A stretch of DNA of 64,000 nt from Microcaldota archaeon (GCA_021796225.1 JAJYOL010000004.1:41026-105025), one strand, 5' to 3'; positions 24,475 through 33,997 are shown, counted from the first letter of the stretch. Translations and numbers: made by a program. Notes: generated by a model from the sequence alone, not told the origin.

Positions 24475-25422
24475 ATGGCACAGAACCGCGCGGACCTGCG
24501 GAAGCTCAAGCGATATTTCGTTAATGAGGAGTATGTTCATTTCAACGTGTACCGTAGCCTGTCCCTATCCGAAAAGAACGGAAAGTTGCGAGAGATACTC
24601 GCAAAACTTTCGAAAGACGAATCTCGGCACATGGATTTGTGGAAATCCTTGCCTGTCGGAGACAACAATTCGTCATGCATATCAATCCTTTCGCGCGTAA
24701 AAGTGCCGGCGCTTCTCGTATTGAAACGGATGTTCAGCATAGCGTTCGTTGACAGGATCATGGAAAGGAGCGAACGCATAGTCCTTGACGAATATGCGAG
24801 GGTGACAAAGGGCGATCATCTGCCTGAAGGATACAGAAAAAAAATCCGTGCTGTAATGCGCGACGAACTTCGGCACAAGCAAAAATTCTCAACAGAGATA
24901 ATTCCGTATGAAGGAACGATGGACAATGTGCGTTCCATAATCCTCGGGCTTGATGACGGGATCGTGGAAGTACTGGCGGCAATTTCGGGATTCGCGATGC
25001 TTGCGCATTCGCACATCATAGTTGCCATCGCCGGAATAATAATAGGGATATCGGGAACGCTGTCGATGGCCGGCGGGGCTTATCTCTCGTCGAAATCGGA
25101 ACGCCTCGTGGAAAAGAATTCACATGAACGCAACCACACGTTGCCAATCTCCGATGCATTTTACACAGGTTTGTATTATCTTGCCGGTGCCGCTGTTGTA
25201 ACGTCTCCATTCATATTCGGCCTTTCGGGAATAAACGGGATAGCGGTATCAATAGCTCTTGCGGCGATAGTGATATCCACCGCCTCCGCAATAATAGCCG
25301 TAATAAGCCGTACAAGCATATTGAAACGGATACTGGAAATGCTGGCAATAACACTCACCGCTTCGATATTGACGATGATAATAGGGGCAGTATTGCGCAC
25401 ATATTTCGGAATAAGCCTGTGA
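24475..25422 (+). CDS. Ferritin-like domain fused to VIT1/CCC1-type iron/manganese transporter
   Basis: Residues ~1-140 form a rubrerythrin/ferritin-like helical bundle with iron-ligand patterns EEYVH, DESRHMD, DEYARV and RDELRHKQK (several E-x-x-H). The rest is a VIT1/CCC1 transporter: IILGLDDGIVEVLAAISG, SGTLSMAGGAYLSSKSE, and three more hydrophobic helices. This is the layout of MbfA-type membrane ferritins, which export iron to limit oxidative damage. A TATA element (TTAATATATAAAA, near 24440) lies ~32 bases before the ATG. Confidence 0.88.
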   Translation: MAQNRADLRKLKRYFVNEEYVHFNVYRSLSLSEKNGKLREILAKLSKDESRHMDLWKSLPVGDNNSSCISILSRVKVPALLVLKRMFSIAFVDRIMERSERIVLDEYARVTKGDHLPEGYRKKIRAVMRDELRHKQKFSTEIIPYEGTMDNVRSIILGLDDGIVEVLAAISGFAMLAHSHIIVAIAGIIIGISGTLSMAGGAYLSSKSERLVEKNSHERNHTLPISDAFYTGLYYLAGAAVVTSPFIFGLSGINGIAVSIALAAIVISTASAIIAVISRTSILKRILEMLAITLTASILTMIIGAVLRTYFGISL

Positions 25423-25447
25423 CAAAACATATTCCGACGTGGGGGAT

Positions 25448-26893
25448 TTATTTCTCAAGATTTCTTTTCAGCACGGACACGAGATCCTTGACAACCCTGT
25501 TTTTGTCTTCCAGGCTGGAAAGCTTGATTCCCGATGCCATCCTGTGCCCTCCTGCGGCTTCTATCGCTTCTTCATCGGTTTCCTTCAACTCCTGAAGAAC
25601 TTCCGCAAGATCCATGCGTTCGGAAAGTTTGCGGTCAACCCTTATGGAGATGTACCTGCCCGAATGTACGACGACAATCGGTGCAGAACCTTCCATTTCA
25701 CTCAGCGTTTCGAGAAACTTTGATGAAAAACGGCCGGGCAACGGATAGCGCGTCTCCTCGCTTTTGACGTCTTCAAAATCCAGCACGTATATCTTAGCGT
25801 CATTTGCGTTGTACTTTTTTACCTGTAAAAGGGCATCGGATATCGATTCCGAAAGCCGCATCTTCGCATAAGACACAAGCTCGCTCATCCTTCCCGGATT
25901 TGAAATTATCTTATCTATTTCGTAAGGCGTGATTCCCGTCACTGCCGGACCCAATGCAACTTTTGCATCGCTTGTAAGCATGTCGAGAAGTATTGAAAGA
26001 TCCGCCCCGTTCTGCGTTTCCGCTGCAAACCTGCTGTAATCCCCTATCAACGAGGCGCCTTCCATCGCCAGCGTATTCTGGTTTGAAAATGTCTTTGCAA
26101 AAGTGCACGCCAGATATCCCGCCGTATAATTGGAATCGCCCCCGTTCATCCACGGATTCACATAACAGTCGAACTTCAATCCCTCAAAACCTTCCACTAT
26201 CGGATGATGATCCAGCCATATGACGTCGAAATCGTCATGCAGCGTTTCTATGCCGTCATTGCTTTCCAGCGACGTGCCGAAATCAACGAGGACCAGGAGG
26301 GGTTTTTCCAGCGAAGAATACCCCCTTGAGAGCATCAGGTCGCTCTCGGCGTCGTATCTGTTGTACGCTATGCCGGTGTGCATTATCCATATGATGCTGC
26401 TTTTGGTATCATCAAAGCCGTTCTTTGCCATAAAATCCGTGATTCCGGCAAAAAGGCCGTAAGCGCCTCCGGCGCCGTCGGCATCATTATGAAATCGCAC
26501 TATTACCGGCGCGGCACCCGCGATTTTTTTCAGAAACAGGCTGCCGCATCCGAGCAATTTCTTCCACATTTTTTCCGTAGTGATATCCAATCCTTCGATG
26601 CCTGAAACGTACGGTTTCATGCCCGCGGTCTTATCCACTATGCTATTTGCCCACTTCTCATATTCTTTTTTAATGAGGGTTCCGGAAGATACGTCTACGG
26701 TGTGCAAAACGCTGCCTTCATCGTGCGCCGTTATCCCGTCTCCGGGTTCGAACTGTATGCTGCTTGTGAAGTCCGCTATCCTCTTTTTTTCAACGGTCCA
26801 TATGCTATACTGGATTTCCTCTCCTGCCCTGTTTTTTGTCGACAACACTAATCCTTCCATGTAATTCTCCGCATTCATGACGCATAGGCGCAT
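25448..26893 (-). CDS. DHH-family phosphoesterase (RecJ/GAN-like)
   Basis: A 481-aa protein with a DHH nuclease core: RFHNDADGAGGAYG (usual HxDxDG), VLVDFGTSLE and VIWLDHHPIVEG (DHH motif), then a DHHA1-type C-terminal motif AAGGHRMASG. Archaeal relatives act with GINS in replication or degrade short nucleic acids. The N-terminus (~90 residues) is extra. Alternative starts are 26878 and 26860; the last has GGAG seven bases upstream. It is the third gene of the kaiC operon. Confidence 0.85.
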   Translation of the reverse strand: MRLCVMNAENYMEGLVLSTKNRAGEEIQYSIWTVEKKRIADFTSSIQFEPGDGITAHDEGSVLHTVDVSSGTLIKKEYEKWANSIVDKTAGMKPYVSGIEGLDITTEKMWKKLLGCGSLFLKKIAGAAPVIVRFHNDADGAGGAYGLFAGITDFMAKNGFDDTKSSIIWIMHTGIAYNRYDAESDLMLSRGYSSLEKPLLVLVDFGTSLESNDGIETLHDDFDVIWLDHHPIVEGFEGLKFDCYVNPWMNGGDSNYTAGYLACTFAKTFSNQNTLAMEGASLIGDYSRFAAETQNGADLSILLDMLTSDAKVALGPAVTGITPYEIDKIISNPGRMSELVSYAKMRLSESISDALLQVKKYNANDAKIYVLDFEDVKSEETRYPLPGRFSSKFLETLSEMEGSAPIVVVHSGRYISIRVDRKLSERMDLAEVLQELKETDEEAIEAAGGHRMASGIKLSSLEDKNRVVKDLVSVLKRNLEK

Positions 26894-26900
26894 GCACCTA

Positions 26901-28028
26901 TTACTTTATGCTTGGAAATGCCTGCGTCTGATTTAATATATCGCTTTGGTTTATCAGCATGTATTCCTGACATGCTTTGTTTACAGTAATGTTTGTTATG
27001 TAACTGCAATAGCTTTCGTTATAGTAATTCGAGGCAAGCGCCGCATAGCAATTATACGAGAAATTTTCCGGAAGCGAAGCGCAAATGCTTACGTTCTTCG
27101 TGGAAACGGCCTCCGCTATTTTCAGCGTATCGTTGCAGCTCGAGCTTCCCAACTGCGTTCCTCCAGCGGTACACAGGCCGTAAAGTTCGGAATAGTTGAA
27201 CGAGGCGCTCTGGGTTGTGTTTGCAGTCGCATTCTGCTGACTAAGTTCAAAGACGCAGTCCTGGCTCATCGTGGAATTTGATATCTCATTGCAGCTCGTC
27301 CGATTGCCGTATTGGACTCCTATCGCCATATAACACAGATCGCGCGCGCTGTAGCTTGGCGAATTGAGGAATTCGGACATCAATACGGGATAATTCAAAC
27401 TCTCGTAAGCTTTCGTGTAATTTAACAGGTCTACCTGGCTTACTATGGCACTGACGATGTTCGTTTCATAGCTTTTGGTCACGTTCCCGCAGTATGCGGG
27501 ATTTCCTTTTTTCAATCCGTAACCGAAATTTATCACTGAATTGCATATCGTCCTGTTGTTCAGGCTTGACAGTGAATTGCATGGCGTGGCGTTGCTCTGC
27601 GATATCGCAATCTGCATCACGCATGCATCCTTGTAGCCGTTTTGCAGGTTGTCGCATGCTGAATACGCGTCAGTCGTTCCCGCTATCTTGTCAACGCATG
27701 TTGCGGCAACGCTTTCATTTCCGGCTTTGTAGCACAATGCCGTATTGTTGCTGCTTTCCCCGATCGTGAGATAGCATGTCTGTTGCATTGAAGGGTTGGT
27801 CAGGAGGCCGCACACGCTTCCGTTGTTTGAACTTAACGCAAGCGAGTAAAGGCACTGCTCCTTATTGCCAGAAAGCGGAATGCTCTGGCACATGTGCAAT
27901 TGGGATCCGCGTGGCACTAGGAATATGGCCAGCGCGGCCACTGCCGCTATGACTATGACTACGAGCGCAAGAATGCGCAGACCCTCTTCTCTCGGGTCTC
28001 CATCATCTGTCTTTTTTCCAAATGCCAT
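26901..28028 (-). CDS. Membrane-anchored extracellular protein with Cys-pair repeats
   Basis: A short cytoplasmic N-terminus (MAFGKKTDDGDP) precedes one hydrophobic anchor (ILALVVIVIAAVAALAIFLV); the remaining ~330 residues are predicted outside. They contain 20 cysteines, mostly in pairs spaced C-x10/11-C (CQSIPLSGNKEQC, CGLLTNPSMQQTC, CYKAGNESVAATC, CSYITNITVNKAC), giving a repeat of about 26 residues, and many N-x-S/T glycosylation sequons. Disulfide-bonded helical hairpins are likely. Function unknown; adhesion to a host cell is one possibility. The start M4 (28028) is as plausible as 28037. Confidence 0.75.
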   Translation of the reverse strand: MAFGKKTDDGDPREEGLRILALVVIVIAAVAALAIFLVPRGSQLHMCQSIPLSGNKEQCLYSLALSSNNGSVCGLLTNPSMQQTCYLTIGESSNNTALCYKAGNESVAATCVDKIAGTTDAYSACDNLQNGYKDACVMQIAISQSNATPCNSLSSLNNRTICNSVINFGYGLKKGNPAYCGNVTKSYETNIVSAIVSQVDLLNYTKAYESLNYPVLMSEFLNSPSYSARDLCYMAIGVQYGNRTSCNEISNSTMSQDCVFELSQQNATANTTQSASFNYSELYGLCTAGGTQLGSSSCNDTLKIAEAVSTKNVSICASLPENFSYNCYAALASNYYNESYCSYITNITVNKACQEYMLINQSDILNQTQAFPSIK

Positions 28029-28045
28029 CAAAAACAACTGCTATC

Positions 28046-28783
28046 TCAGTACGGTGCCATATCCTCTGCGGCAAAGATCCTGAATCCTGCAGGAGTTATC
28101 TCATAAGGCGTAGTTACGAAACTGTGCTTGCTGCCTCTTATTTTCAGTATTTCGGTTGCAAGCATTCTTTTTGCTTCTTCACCTGTCTGATATAAGGCAA
28201 TAATTCCGTCAAATATGAAGTATTCGGGCTTGAAGAGCAGTTTGTGCCTTTCCGGCGATTCCATTTCAGTTGTCATTATCGAAGTTACGCCGAGCCTTCT
28301 CATGCTAAGTATCAACGCGAGCATGTATTTTCTGTAAAGCGCTTCGTCGCGTATGAGTATGTTGAATACAGAAATGGAATCGACGACGACGCGTGTCGCT
28401 TTGGATGAAACGACAAGCGACTCCATGTCGGAAATCACCTTTCCGAATTCGTATGTCGAACGGGATTCGCCGAAACTCCCGAGCGCGGTTTCCGAAGGGG
28501 CCTTCGCATCTATTATTATCTTGCCCTGCTTTACGAGATCGTCTATGTCGGTAAATTCTGGAAACGTGGACTTGACGTTTTCCAGTATTCTTGACGGTTC
28601 TTCCTCAAATGCAAAGAGTATTCCTGTATTTCCCATCTTCGCATTCCTGTACAGATACTCGAAGCCCATCAGCGTCTTTCCCGCTCCCGGCCCTCCGCTT
28701 ATCAATACCTGGCTCGCTTCCGGTATCCCTCCATAAAGCATCTTGTCTATTCCGCTTATGCCTGTTTTTATCTTGTTGAGCAT
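28046..28783 (-). CDS. KaiC-like RecA-superfamily ATPase
   Basis: A single 245-aa KaiC domain. Walker A is ISGGPGAGKT, the catalytic glutamates lie in LFAFEEEPSR, and Walker B is RVVVDSISVFN. The N-terminus KTGISGIDKMLYGGIPEAS is typical of the family. Archaeal KaiC homologues act in signalling or phosphotransfer rather than clocks. It is the first gene of a three-gene minus-strand operon with the Cys-rich surface protein and the DHH phosphoesterase. Confidence 0.9.
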   Translation of the reverse strand: MLNKIKTGISGIDKMLYGGIPEASQVLISGGPGAGKTLMGFEYLYRNAKMGNTGILFAFEEEPSRILENVKSTFPEFTDIDDLVKQGKIIIDAKAPSETALGSFGESRSTYEFGKVISDMESLVVSSKATRVVVDSISVFNILIRDEALYRKYMLALILSMRRLGVTSIMTTEMESPERHKLLFKPEYFIFDGIIALYQTGEEAKRMLATEILKIRGSKHSFVTTPYEITPAGFRIFAAEDMAPY

Positions 28784-28849
28784 TCCACCATCTCTCTTAG
28801 CTTATACATGCGTGCAGAGTTTTATATAGATATGTTGCGATACCTACTC

Positions 28850-29599
28850 ATGAACAGGAATCTTCTACTGCTGGGCATAATTATTCTCGTAGCTGGTCTT
28901 TTCGTTACATACCAGTCGAGCCAGCAGTTCTTTCAGAATTCCGCAAGTTCCAACGGGGTAAGCAGCGGAAGCATGCATCTGGGCAAAGGCTCCACGGTGT
29001 ACATGCCCGCAACGTTCAATTCCTCAATGCTCATTGCCGTTGCATACAATTCCACCCTTCCGATAAACTTCTACATTGCGAACGAATCCGCATTTTCAAA
29101 CATACTTCCTCACATAAATTCCAGCACGACGGCCGGCAATACCGTGCAATCGCTTGAAGGAAAAGGCATTGAGGTTCTCTACATGGACTCCGCGCGCGGC
29201 GCGTTTCCATATCAGCAGCAGTATGCCGTATCTGTCAAGCCTCCAACGTATCTGGCTGAAAATGCGTCCTACTTCCTTCCTGCGGATACCTATTACATAG
29301 TTTTCAGCAATCTCAATGAAACTGCGAATGCCACTGTTTTCTATTCCATGTATAACCGCACCGAAGCGAGCATTACCCTTTCAAATTCTACGAATCTTCT
29401 GGGATACGGCGTATTCGGCAGTGCGATGTCCCTCATAGGCATTGCGCTTGTCGTGATAAGCCTGTTTCTGAAAAGAAAGACCTCTGAAGAAAAGATCTAC
29501 GCAACCGACGAAGGGATAAACAGACTGTACGATCAGGTGGAGAGAAAGCCTTCATCTAAAAAGGCCGCACCCAAAAAGGGCAAGAAAGCGGTTAAATAG
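28850..29599 (+). CDS. Two-helix membrane protein with glycosylated outer domain
   Basis: No family recognised. A first helix (LLLLGIIILVAGLFVTY) is followed by a ~170-residue outer domain rich in N-x-S/T sequons, a second helix (MSLIGIALVVISLFL) and a cytoplasmic tail that ends in Lys (KPSSKKAAPKKGKKAVK). The start at 28850 is supported by TTTATATAGA 25-30 bases upstream, giving a leaderless transcript divergent from kaiC. Confidence 0.65.
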   Translation: MNRNLLLLGIIILVAGLFVTYQSSQQFFQNSASSNGVSSGSMHLGKGSTVYMPATFNSSMLIAVAYNSTLPINFYIANESAFSNILPHINSSTTAGNTVQSLEGKGIEVLYMDSARGAFPYQQQYAVSVKPPTYLAENASYFLPADTYYIVFSNLNETANATVFYSMYNRTEASITLSNSTNLLGYGVFGSAMSLIGIALVVISLFLKRKTSEEKIYATDEGINRLYDQVERKPSSKKAAPKKGKKAVK

Positions 29600-29660
29600 C
29601 GATTGTCTAACATGACTTCGTCAGTTACCTTTATTAAGTAATTTTAGCCATATCTATTGC

Positions 29661-30350
29661 ATGGACAGTTTACAGGAACGAATAGCCGGGGAAATAGCCC
29701 TGTCCGACAGTCCGGGCAGCACCATGAAGAAATGGAGGGAGCTATTCGGCGTGTCACAGATAGAATTGGCCAAGCATTTGAAGATATCAACATCAACGAT
29801 AAGCGACTACGAGGGAAACAGGAGGGCCAGTCCCGGAGTAGGGATAATAAAAAGGCTGGTAACTTCACTGATAGCGATAGACGAGCAGCGCGGAGGAGAG
29901 GTAATACGCAATCTTGAAAAATTCGACAAGGAACCGGCGAAGGATCCGTTCTATTTCATACACGATTTCTCGGCACCGATAAGCGGCATGGATTTTGCAA
30001 GGCTTATAGATGCGAAAATAGTTGCAAATCCTGGTTACCTCGATTCGATGAAACTGTTCGGATACACGCTGATCGATTCGCTCCGCGTCATACTTGAGAT
30101 ATCTCCGAGCGAATATCCGAAGCTGTTCGGCACGACAAATGAGCGTGCATTCGTTTTCGACCAGGTCAGCACCGGAAGATCGCCAATGGTCGTGATAAGA
30201 GTAGCTCCGATAAAACCCCGGCTCGTTGTCATACAGAACATAGACCAGGTGGACAAGCTCGCGATAAAGATATCGCAGATAGAGCGCATACCTCTTCTCA
30301 CAACCCGTCTTACTACCGAAGAGGTAAGGACAAGGCTCAACAACATCTGA
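29661..30350 (+). CDS. XRE-family helix-turn-helix regulator
   Basis: Residues ~22-60 form a Cro/XRE helix-turn-helix (KWRELFGVSQIELAKHLKISTSTISDYEGNRR). A ~150-residue C-terminal domain (FSAPISGMDFARLIDAKIVANPG...) of a type found in archaeal-only regulators probably senses a ligand or oligomerises. A TTTATTAAG TATA-like element about 30 bases before the ATG suggests a leaderless mRNA. Target genes are not evident; NAC follows 51 bases downstream. Confidence 0.8.
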   Translation: MDSLQERIAGEIALSDSPGSTMKKWRELFGVSQIELAKHLKISTSTISDYEGNRRASPGVGIIKRLVTSLIAIDEQRGGEVIRNLEKFDKEPAKDPFYFIHDFSAPISGMDFARLIDAKIVANPGYLDSMKLFGYTLIDSLRVILEISPSEYPKLFGTTNERAFVFDQVSTGRSPMVVIRVAPIKPRLVVIQNIDQVDKLAIKISQIERIPLLTTRLTTEEVRTRLNNI

Positions 30351-30401
30351 ATACTGTCCTTTTATCTATTTTCATTTCAATGTGTATTGATAGTTGATAG
30401 C

Positions 30402-30755
30402 ATGATGCCGAACATGGATCCGCGCGCGCTCAAGAAGATGATGGAAAGAATGGGCATAAGGAGCGAGGAGATAGACGCGCTCCGCGTGACGATAGAAACA
30501 AGGGACAAGAACATACTGATAGACAATCCCCAGGTTACGCTGATAAACGCACAGGGCAGCAGTTCTTTTCAGATAACCGGAGACATATCCGAAACGGAAA
30601 AATCCGATTCCGAATCCCTTCCCGAAATAAGCGAAGACGACGTCAAGGTTGTCATGGAGCAATCGGGCACGACAGATGAAGAAAAGGCCAGGGATGCGCT
30701 GACAAAATCAAAAGGCAACATAGCCGAAGCCATAATGGCGCTTAAGGGCGAATAA
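30402..30755 (+). CDS. nac: Nascent polypeptide-associated complex protein
   Basis: A 117-aa archaeal NAC. The N-terminus MMPNMDPRALKKMMERMGI is followed by the beta-rich NAC domain (RVTIETRDKNILIDNPQVTLI) and a C-terminal UBA domain (ISEDDVKVVMEQSGTTDEEKARDALTKSKGNIAEAIMAL). It binds ribosomes and emerging chains as a homodimer. The start could be 30402 or the adjacent ATG at 30405; the ORF-track TTG at 30387 is less likely. Confidence 0.94.
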   Translation: MMPNMDPRALKKMMERMGIRSEEIDALRVTIETRDKNILIDNPQVTLINAQGSSSFQITGDISETEKSDSESLPEISEDDVKVVMEQSGTTDEEKARDALTKSKGNIAEAIMALKGE

Positions 30756-30782
30756 TCCCGTACCTTTTGCATCAGGCATGCG

Positions 30783-32471
30783 CTAAACGTTTTTCATGTA
30801 AAGAAGTTCGTGCATGCCCTTCGCCTTGAGGAATTCCGACAGGCCCATCACGCGCACGTTTTCAATATTCAATGCGTTGAAATACCTTTGAAAATGCGCA
30901 TTATTGACTATTACCGTAACCCGCGGATAAACGTTGAGCCGGAATTTCAACATCGACGCCGTTTTTTCTATATCCTTAGATCCCGTTTCATATTCGAACG
31001 CTATTTTTTCCCTGCCATAATGCGCAACAAGATCGGGGCCATAGGAGTTGTTGTAGATCCTGCTGTCAATTCCCAGTCTTTTCAACTGCCTGCTTACCAA
31101 TCCCACGCAAACGTCGTGTTCCGGGCTGTTTCTCGGCATGGACATGTACCACTTTCCGTCATATTCCGATTCCGCATCGACAACATGCGACTGTAGGGAG
31201 CCTTCCTTCTCCATCGAATCGAGCCTTTTGACGGTATCCTCCTTTCCAAATCCCAGCCCGTTCATCGCTACGCATATCTCATCCGCGTTAGCGGCAAGCA
31301 TGCACCGCCTTGCGATTTCGTATGTAAGACACGGTTTCTTCGGAGCCCCGTTTCCAAACAATGTTATTACCGGATTCCTCATTCCGGATTCGCATATTAC
31401 CGCTTCGCCTGTTCGCAATCCGCGCAATGCCTTTTTTATCTCGATGAACCTGTTCAGTTCGTTTCCTCCCGAAACCAGATTTGCAAGATAGTTCAAGTCC
31501 TCGGGTTCCCTTTGGTAGAACGCGGCGATAAGCGACGCGTTGGTTCGAATGTCCTTGTCTATGCTCTTGATCCTTTGCGACACCGCTATTATCCCGATGC
31601 CGTACTTTCTCCCTTCCGCGGCTATCTTCCCCGCTATCGATTTCTGTCCAAGTTTTTCGGCCTCGTCTATTATGACGTAGAATCTGGATTTCGGCCGCTT
31701 GTCCATCTGAAGCATGCGCCTGTATATCTTTCTCAGGAAACTTTCTATGTATACGGACTGTGCTTCGTTCGTATGCAATCCCGACAGCACGAATATGCTG
31801 TTTCCATTCATCACGCCGTCCATATCCGCGCTATGCGATACGTTTCCCGTATCAAGGAGGAGGAGCCTGCGTGACAATCCGTCAAGTATTCGCGAATCCG
31901 CCGTTCCCGCCTTCTTTTTCAACAGCGAAATCGAATAGAGCAGATCGTGTATGTTCTGGGCGCGTTCCGTTCCGTACAGCCTTGCATAAGTATACATTAT
32001 GGCTTTGTATAAATGGTAACCCTGCACTTCCCCGAGCCTGAATATTCTCTTCAGCATGCCCGTAAGTTCGCTTGCCCTTTCCCGTTCGCTCGCACCGTCG
32101 AGTTCGAACGCGTTTATTCCGTTATACGCGGCATCGTATATCCTCGCATTGATTTCATCGGCAAGCCCCGAATACTCGTCATGCGGGTCAAGTATGGCAA
32201 CGCGCTCTCCCGCTGCGGCAAGCTGCCTTGCAAGCCCCATGCACGCGTTCGATTTCCCGCTCCCGCTTTCTCCGACCACTACGATATGCGGATTCATACG
32301 GTAATTGGGGTTAAGCATCATGTTCCCGTAATGTTTGCGCTCCCACTGCCACCGCGGCTTGTCGAAATATATCTTTTTCATCACAAGCATCGAAGTTATC
32401 CTGCCAAACGTTATCATTCCGCCTTTTTTACGATTGAATATTTTCCATTTTGACATTTTCCAAAAATTCAT
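30783..32471 (-). CDS. HerA/VirB4-like ATPase with C-terminal nuclease-like domain
   Basis: A 562-aa protein. The Walker A is VVVGESGSGKSNACMGLA and the Walker B RFYVIIDEAEKLGQ, with a sensor-like IGIIAVSQRIKSID; this is the DUF87/HerA-FtsK class of DNA or protein pumping ATPases. The last ~110 residues (EHDVCVGLVSRQL ... YGPDLVAHYGREKIAFEYETGS) resemble a PD-(D/E)xK nuclease core, with D in GPDLV and E-x-E in AFEYE in place of E-x-K. The start at 32471 has GGTGAT just upstream and replaces the ORF-track start 20 codons earlier. Confidence 0.8.
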   Translation of the reverse strand: MNFWKMSKWKIFNRKKGGMITFGRITSMLVMKKIYFDKPRWQWERKHYGNMMLNPNYRMNPHIVVVGESGSGKSNACMGLARQLAAAGERVAILDPHDEYSGLADEINARIYDAAYNGINAFELDGASERERASELTGMLKRIFRLGEVQGYHLYKAIMYTYARLYGTERAQNIHDLLYSISLLKKKAGTADSRILDGLSRRLLLLDTGNVSHSADMDGVMNGNSIFVLSGLHTNEAQSVYIESFLRKIYRRMLQMDKRPKSRFYVIIDEAEKLGQKSIAGKIAAEGRKYGIGIIAVSQRIKSIDKDIRTNASLIAAFYQREPEDLNYLANLVSGGNELNRFIEIKKALRGLRTGEAVICESGMRNPVITLFGNGAPKKPCLTYEIARRCMLAANADEICVAMNGLGFGKEDTVKRLDSMEKEGSLQSHVVDAESEYDGKWYMSMPRNSPEHDVCVGLVSRQLKRLGIDSRIYNNSYGPDLVAHYGREKIAFEYETGSKDIEKTASMLKFRLNVYPRVTVIVNNAHFQRYFNALNIENVRVMGLSEFLKAKGMHELLYMKNV

Positions 32472-32566
32472 AGCATCACCATTACTTGTTCGCAAGTGCC
32501 GCAAAAACGGCGCAAGCAATAAAAAGAACATTGAAGGAATAGCACATCATCCACAAAGGAAATCGC

Positions 32567-33157
32567 ATGGAATTGAAATTTGTAACAACGAACCCCGTCA
32601 AACTCTCGATGGCAAAAAGGATACTGAAAGGATACGGAATAAAGGTCGTGGCGCATCCGTTGGATCTTGCAGAGATACAGGAAACCGATACGGTCAAGGT
32701 TGCGATATCCAAGGCCAGGCAGGCGCTGCACACGATACGCGATTCCTCATTCATGGTGGAAGATACGGGGCTGAACATAGAAGCGCTTAACGGGTTTCCC
32801 GGCGCCTTACTGAAACCGACGATGCATACCATAGGCGAAAAAGGCCTGCTTCTCATGGTGCACGGCATGAATCGAAAGGCGCGATTCGTAAACACGGCGG
32901 TTTTTTACGATAACAACAAGGGCAAGTTCCACACGTTCACTTCATATTCATACGGCAGGCTCGCCATGTCAACGAGCGGAAGAAACATTCCGGGCTGGGC
33001 CGTGGGCAAGATATTCATTCCCGACGGCTGGAAAAAGACCATAGCTTCCATGGGAAAGGAAGAATTGAGCAGGTATATGAAAGATGTGGAAGACGGTTCG
33101 CATTATAGCGACATAGGACAGATGCTCGGTGACAAAATCCGAAAGCGTTCAGTCTGA
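32567..33157 (+). CDS. XTP/dITP diphosphatase, Ham1/RdgB family
   Basis: Hydrolyses non-canonical purine triphosphates (ITP, XTP) to monophosphates to protect DNA and RNA. The family start FVTTNPVKLSMAK (usual TxNxxK) and SFMVEDTGLNIEALNGFPGALLK are clear. The C-terminal part is slightly unusual: the normal SHR motif near the end is replaced by GSHYSDIGQ-like sequence. It is divergent from the HerA-like gene and overlaps the 3' end of nfo by nine bases. Confidence 0.88.
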   Translation: MELKFVTTNPVKLSMAKRILKGYGIKVVAHPLDLAEIQETDTVKVAISKARQALHTIRDSSFMVEDTGLNIEALNGFPGALLKPTMHTIGEKGLLLMVHGMNRKARFVNTAVFYDNNKGKFHTFTSYSYGRLAMSTSGRNIPGWAVGKIFIPDGWKKTIASMGKEELSRYMKDVEDGSHYSDIGQMLGDKIRKRSV

Positions 33158-33997
33158 AGCAAGCTTCCTTATCAGCGTTATCTCGTCCTTCCACGTTATG
33201 TTTTTGCACTCCGGCGTTTCCATTATGAGCGGTTTGCTGCTGACGTTTTTGTAAGACAGGAGGGCTTTGAATCCGTCTATCCCTATGTGTCCCTGACCGA
33301 TATTGTCGTGCCTGTCGCGTCTTTCACCCATTTCGAACTTTGCATCATTCACATGCATTGCACGAACGCGTTTAAGATCGATGTCGTCTGCCATCTTATC
33401 CAATCCCTCCTTCCTGCGTATGTCGTATCCGGCTTCGAACGCGTGGCACGTGTCTATGCAAAATCCGAGTTTTCCCGAATTTCCGAGCGCGCTTTTTTCA
33501 TATATCCTTGTCAGGTCTGAAAGATCGGCTCCTATGCTGTTTGCATGCCCTGCCTGGTTTTCCAGAAGTATCTCGGTTTTGTCGCAGTATTTTGCAACCG
33601 AATCGAGCGCGGCAACGACTCTTGACAGGCTTTCATCAAGATTTAGCCTGCCCTTTCCGCTTCCCAAATGCGTTACCAAATAATCCATTCCCAACTCTTC
33701 GCATCTCAACACGTTGTCCTTCAACGATGCAATCGATTTTTTCCATATCGAATCGTCAGGAGATGCGAGATTCGGCAGGTACGGCATATGCGCGAACAGC
33801 GGCCCGACCTTTTCTTCGGAAGCACGCTTCAGGAAAAGCCCCGCCTCTTTTTTATCAACGGGACTCATCGCCCACGTTCTGGGGTTTGTCACGAACACCT
33901 GTATCGTATCCGCTCCGAGTTCCACTGCCCTGCCTATGGAATAAGACAATCCTCCGGCGCCCGATACGTGTCGTCCTACCTTTACCATTGCCATCAT
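33149..33997 (-). CDS. nfo: Endonuclease IV, AP endonuclease
   Basis: A zinc-dependent TIM-barrel enzyme that cuts DNA at abasic sites. Motifs: GRHVSGAGGL, QVFVTNPRTW, FAHMPYLPNLASPD, ILLENQAGHANSIGAD (Glu ligand), FCIDTCHAFEAGYD (Asp/His ligands), MHVNDAKFEMGERRDRHDNIGQGHIG (His/Asp/His ligands) and LIMETPE. The length of 282 aa is typical. ATG 33997 overlaps the upstream stop (ATGA); 33988 is an alternative start. Confidence 0.95.
   Translation of the reverse strand: MMAMVKVGRHVSGAGGLSYSIGRAVELGADTIQVFVTNPRTWAMSPVDKKEAGLFLKRASEEKVGPLFAHMPYLPNLASPDDSIWKKSIASLKDNVLRCEELGMDYLVTHLGSGKGRLNLDESLSRVVAALDSVAKYCDKTEILLENQAGHANSIGADLSDLTRIYEKSALGNSGKLGFCIDTCHAFEAGYDIRRKEGLDKMADDIDLKRVRAMHVNDAKFEMGERRDRHDNIGQGHIGIDGFKALLSYKNVSSKPLIMETPECKNITWKDEITLIRKLASD

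Noticed and set aside
26740-26760. GGGTTCGAAC as a tRNA T-arm
   Set aside because: No acceptor or anticodon arms can be formed around it and it lies within the DHH-family coding sequence.
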